DNA of 32,310 nt from Chloroflexota bacterium (lineage in GTDB: Bacteria; Chloroflexota; Anaerolineae; Anaerolineales; Anaerolineaceae), in the NCBI GenBank assembly GCA_023434145.1, contig JAEYTI010000226.1, forward strand, positions 1 through 32,310. The letters run 5' to 3'. This document shows, piece after piece, positions 31,080-32,310 of this stretch. The notes below the pieces were generated by a model. It saw only the letters and a list, made by a program, of their open reading frames with translations. It did not search any database and was not told the DNA's origin. Every line of letters starts with the position of its first letter. Position 1 is the first letter of the stretch. A program made the translations under genes and the position numbers.

Positions 31080-32219
31080 TCAAGAGGACCATGTGTATAC
31101 CTGATTGCGCCCGCTGCGCTTTGCTTTATACATCGCTTGATCTGCGCGGTCCAGCAGTTGGTCTATTGTAATGTCTTCGCCAATGCGCAGATCTGCAAGC
31201 CCGATGCTGATGGTAAACTGCATCGCCCCTCGCGCGGTTTCAATTCGCATAGCTTCTACCCGCTTGCGCAGGCGCTCGAGCGCCGGCTGCGCCTGATCGA
31301 GCGTGGTTTCCGGCATTAAGATCACAATCTCTTCGCCGCCATAGCGCCCGATGGCATCCACTTTCCGCAGGCTAGCCTGGCACGCACGCGCCACCTCGCG
31401 CAGAACGATATCCCCGGCCATGTGCCCGTACGTATCGTTAACCTTTTTGAAATGGTCTATGTCGATCATCGCCAGTGCGAGTGGGTGTAAATAGCGCCGC
31501 GAGCGGATGAGTTCCATTTCGGCCAATTCAAAAAAATGCCGCCGGTTCGATAGTCCGGTTAGCGAGTCGGTAATGGCAAGCTTTCGCACCTCATCAAACA
31601 GGCGGACACGTTCGATGGCCCCACCAAACTGATCGCCCATCGCGGAGAGCAGCCGCACCTCGGCCTCTTTGTACAGCCGGTCTTCTGCGATCACCAGGTT
31701 GAGGATGCCCACCGGTTTGCCACCCGAGCGAATGGGGATGCTGACGTGGTGTTTCTCGTTCCGGGGGAAGTCGGGCGTACGCTTCAACCGTTCACAGTTA
31801 TAGACCTGTACCGGCTCGTTTAACTTTCCTTGCAGCGTTGTGAGCATGCAGGCGCATAGCTCCCATGCCTGATCGCGCTCTTGCACTAACTCCATGGTTG
31901 GGGGAAGGTTATATCCGGCAGATAGTACCGACTTTTGATCGGGCGTAAGGGTGAGAATCCAACCGGCAGATGCGCCTACAGTTTGGGCAACCATTGCCAG
32001 CCCAGCCTCGAGCGCTTTTTCGGGCGGCAGGGTCTGGTTGAGGATCTCCGCCAGGTTCTTCAGTGTATTGATCTCACGCGCGTACGCTTCTGCGAGACGT
32101 CCGTTGGAAGATGCTGCACCTTGTCTGCGGCGCAGCAAGCGGGCAAAAAACCAGCCAGACAACAGTATTGTGCCAATTGAGGCGAGGAGGCGGAGGAGGG
32201 TGGTTTGTTGTTTGTTCAC
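31080..32219 (-). CDS. GAF-GGDEF diguanylate cyclase, GGEEI variant
   Basis: 379 residues: one N-terminal membrane helix (LLASIGTILLSGWFFARLL), a GAF domain (about residues 45-205) and a GGDEF domain. The active-site loop reads GRYGGEEIVILMP (about residue 294), so the usual Phe of GG[D/E]EF is Ile. RKVD lies five residues upstream as an RxxD inhibitory site, and DSLTGLSNRRHF opens the domain normally. It probably makes cyclic di-GMP; the Phe-to-Ile change may lower activity, but the metal- and GTP-binding residues are kept. The start is GTG at 32219 with no good ribosome-binding site; TAGAAT ten bases before it hints at a very short leader. Terminated at 31002-31032. Confidence 0.88.
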   Translation of the reverse strand: MNKQQTTLLRLLASIGTILLSGWFFARLLRRRQGAASSNGRLAEAYAREINTLKNLAEILNQTLPPEKALEAGLAMVAQTVGASAGWILTLTPDQKSVLSAGYNLPPTMELVQERDQAWELCACMLTTLQGKLNEPVQVYNCERLKRTPDFPRNEKHHVSIPIRSGGKPVGILNLVIAEDRLYKEAEVRLLSAMGDQFGGAIERVRLFDEVRKLAITDSLTGLSNRRHFFELAEMELIRSRRYLHPLALAMIDIDHFKKVNDTYGHMAGDIVLREVARACQASLRKVDAIGRYGGEEIVILMPETTLDQAQPALERLRKRVEAMRIETARGAMQFTISIGLADLRIGEDITIDQLLDRADQAMYKAKRSGRNQVYTWSS

Positions 32220-32255
32220 GTTGGAGGGGATTCTATCGCAACTTTTTGACCGGGG

Positions 32256-32310
32256 CTCTTTGGGAATTGCCGTGGTTTTTTGGGTAATTTAAGCAGCAAA
32301 ATTAACCAAA
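32256..32310. repeat. Boxed palindrome cut by the window end
   Basis: CTCTTTGGGAATTGCCGTGG is nearly the outer box of the palindromes at 16658 and 21269. It continues with TTTGGGTAATTT, then AAGCAGC, then AAATTAACCAAA, the start of the returning arm. The remaining right arm should lie just beyond the window. Confidence 0.75.

Noticed and set aside
3498..32310. Palindromes as a CRISPR or tandem array
   Set aside because: They are scattered singly, stems differ, and there are no regular spacers or cas genes.
1..32310. tRNA or rRNA genes
   Set aside because: No cloverleaf with a GTTCGAATC-type T loop and no rRNA signature was found on either strand by eye.

Overview
This 32.3 kb window is an ordinary, gene-dense bacterial chromosome segment with moderately high GC. 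Its best fit is a Chloroflexota (Anaerolineae-like) genome. This is inferred from the fungal/archaeal-type aspartate-semialdehyde dehydrogenase, a giant two-propeller histidine kinase, PAS/GAF diguanylate cyclases and the intergenic repeat style, not from a marker-gene tree. There is no phage, integrase, transposase, CRISPR array, rRNA or tRNA. The one clear RNA gene is RNase P RNA (rnpB, minus strand).

Layout. 84-2369: a four-gene plus-strand operon (KdgF-like cupin, FAH-family hydrolase, HXXEE membrane protein, GNAT acetyltransferase) with overlapping or near-overlapping stops and starts. 2376-5494: a textbook sigma-70 promoter, then kdgK, eda and a terpene-cyclase-fold protein. 5498-8191: lysC then asd (minus), the entry to the aspartate amino-acid pathway, with a structured lysC leader. 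8199-16146: three minus-strand genes, an orphan propeller histidine kinase, a class V aminotransferase and a 931-residue PAS/GAF/GGDEF protein. 16761-17537: a TauE/SafE permease. 17877-20263: a (p)ppGpp-hydrolase-like RSH protein translationally coupled to a YfcE-type phosphodiesterase (minus). 20472-22821: divergent uronate-dehydrogenase-like and melA genes. 23055-26348: a large alpha/alpha-barrel glycoside hydrolase with a zinc-ribbon partner. 26482-26883: rnpB. 27062-30265: tpiA, a small membrane protein, an HExxH membrane protein and moaA. 30320-32219: upp and a second diguanylate cyclase.

How the genes fit together. KdgF-like cupin, KDG kinase, KDPG aldolase, a Udh-like dehydrogenase, MelA alpha-galactosidase and a large glycoside hydrolase suggest use of plant polysaccharides, pectin or other uronates, with 2-keto-3-deoxygluconate as a hub feeding pyruvate and glyceraldehyde-3-phosphate (tpiA nearby). 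Signalling is represented by two diguanylate cyclases, one giant histidine kinase and one RSH protein.

The most unusual feature is non-coding. Most intergenic gaps carry a long, near-perfect inverted repeat (about 11 to 29 bp arms, usually a 0-5 nt loop), 16 in all. They share a polarity opposite to intrinsic terminators: T-rich outer 5' arm and A-rich outer 3' arm on both strands. They occur in convergent, divergent and tandem gaps, and in two gaps sit beside a separate normal terminator. Some share an outer sequence box and so form a family; others share only architecture. One sits inside a copy of a dispersed structured repeat (22831-22997) whose second copy (13220-13312) lacks it, which suggests that the palindromes insert or are lost as units.
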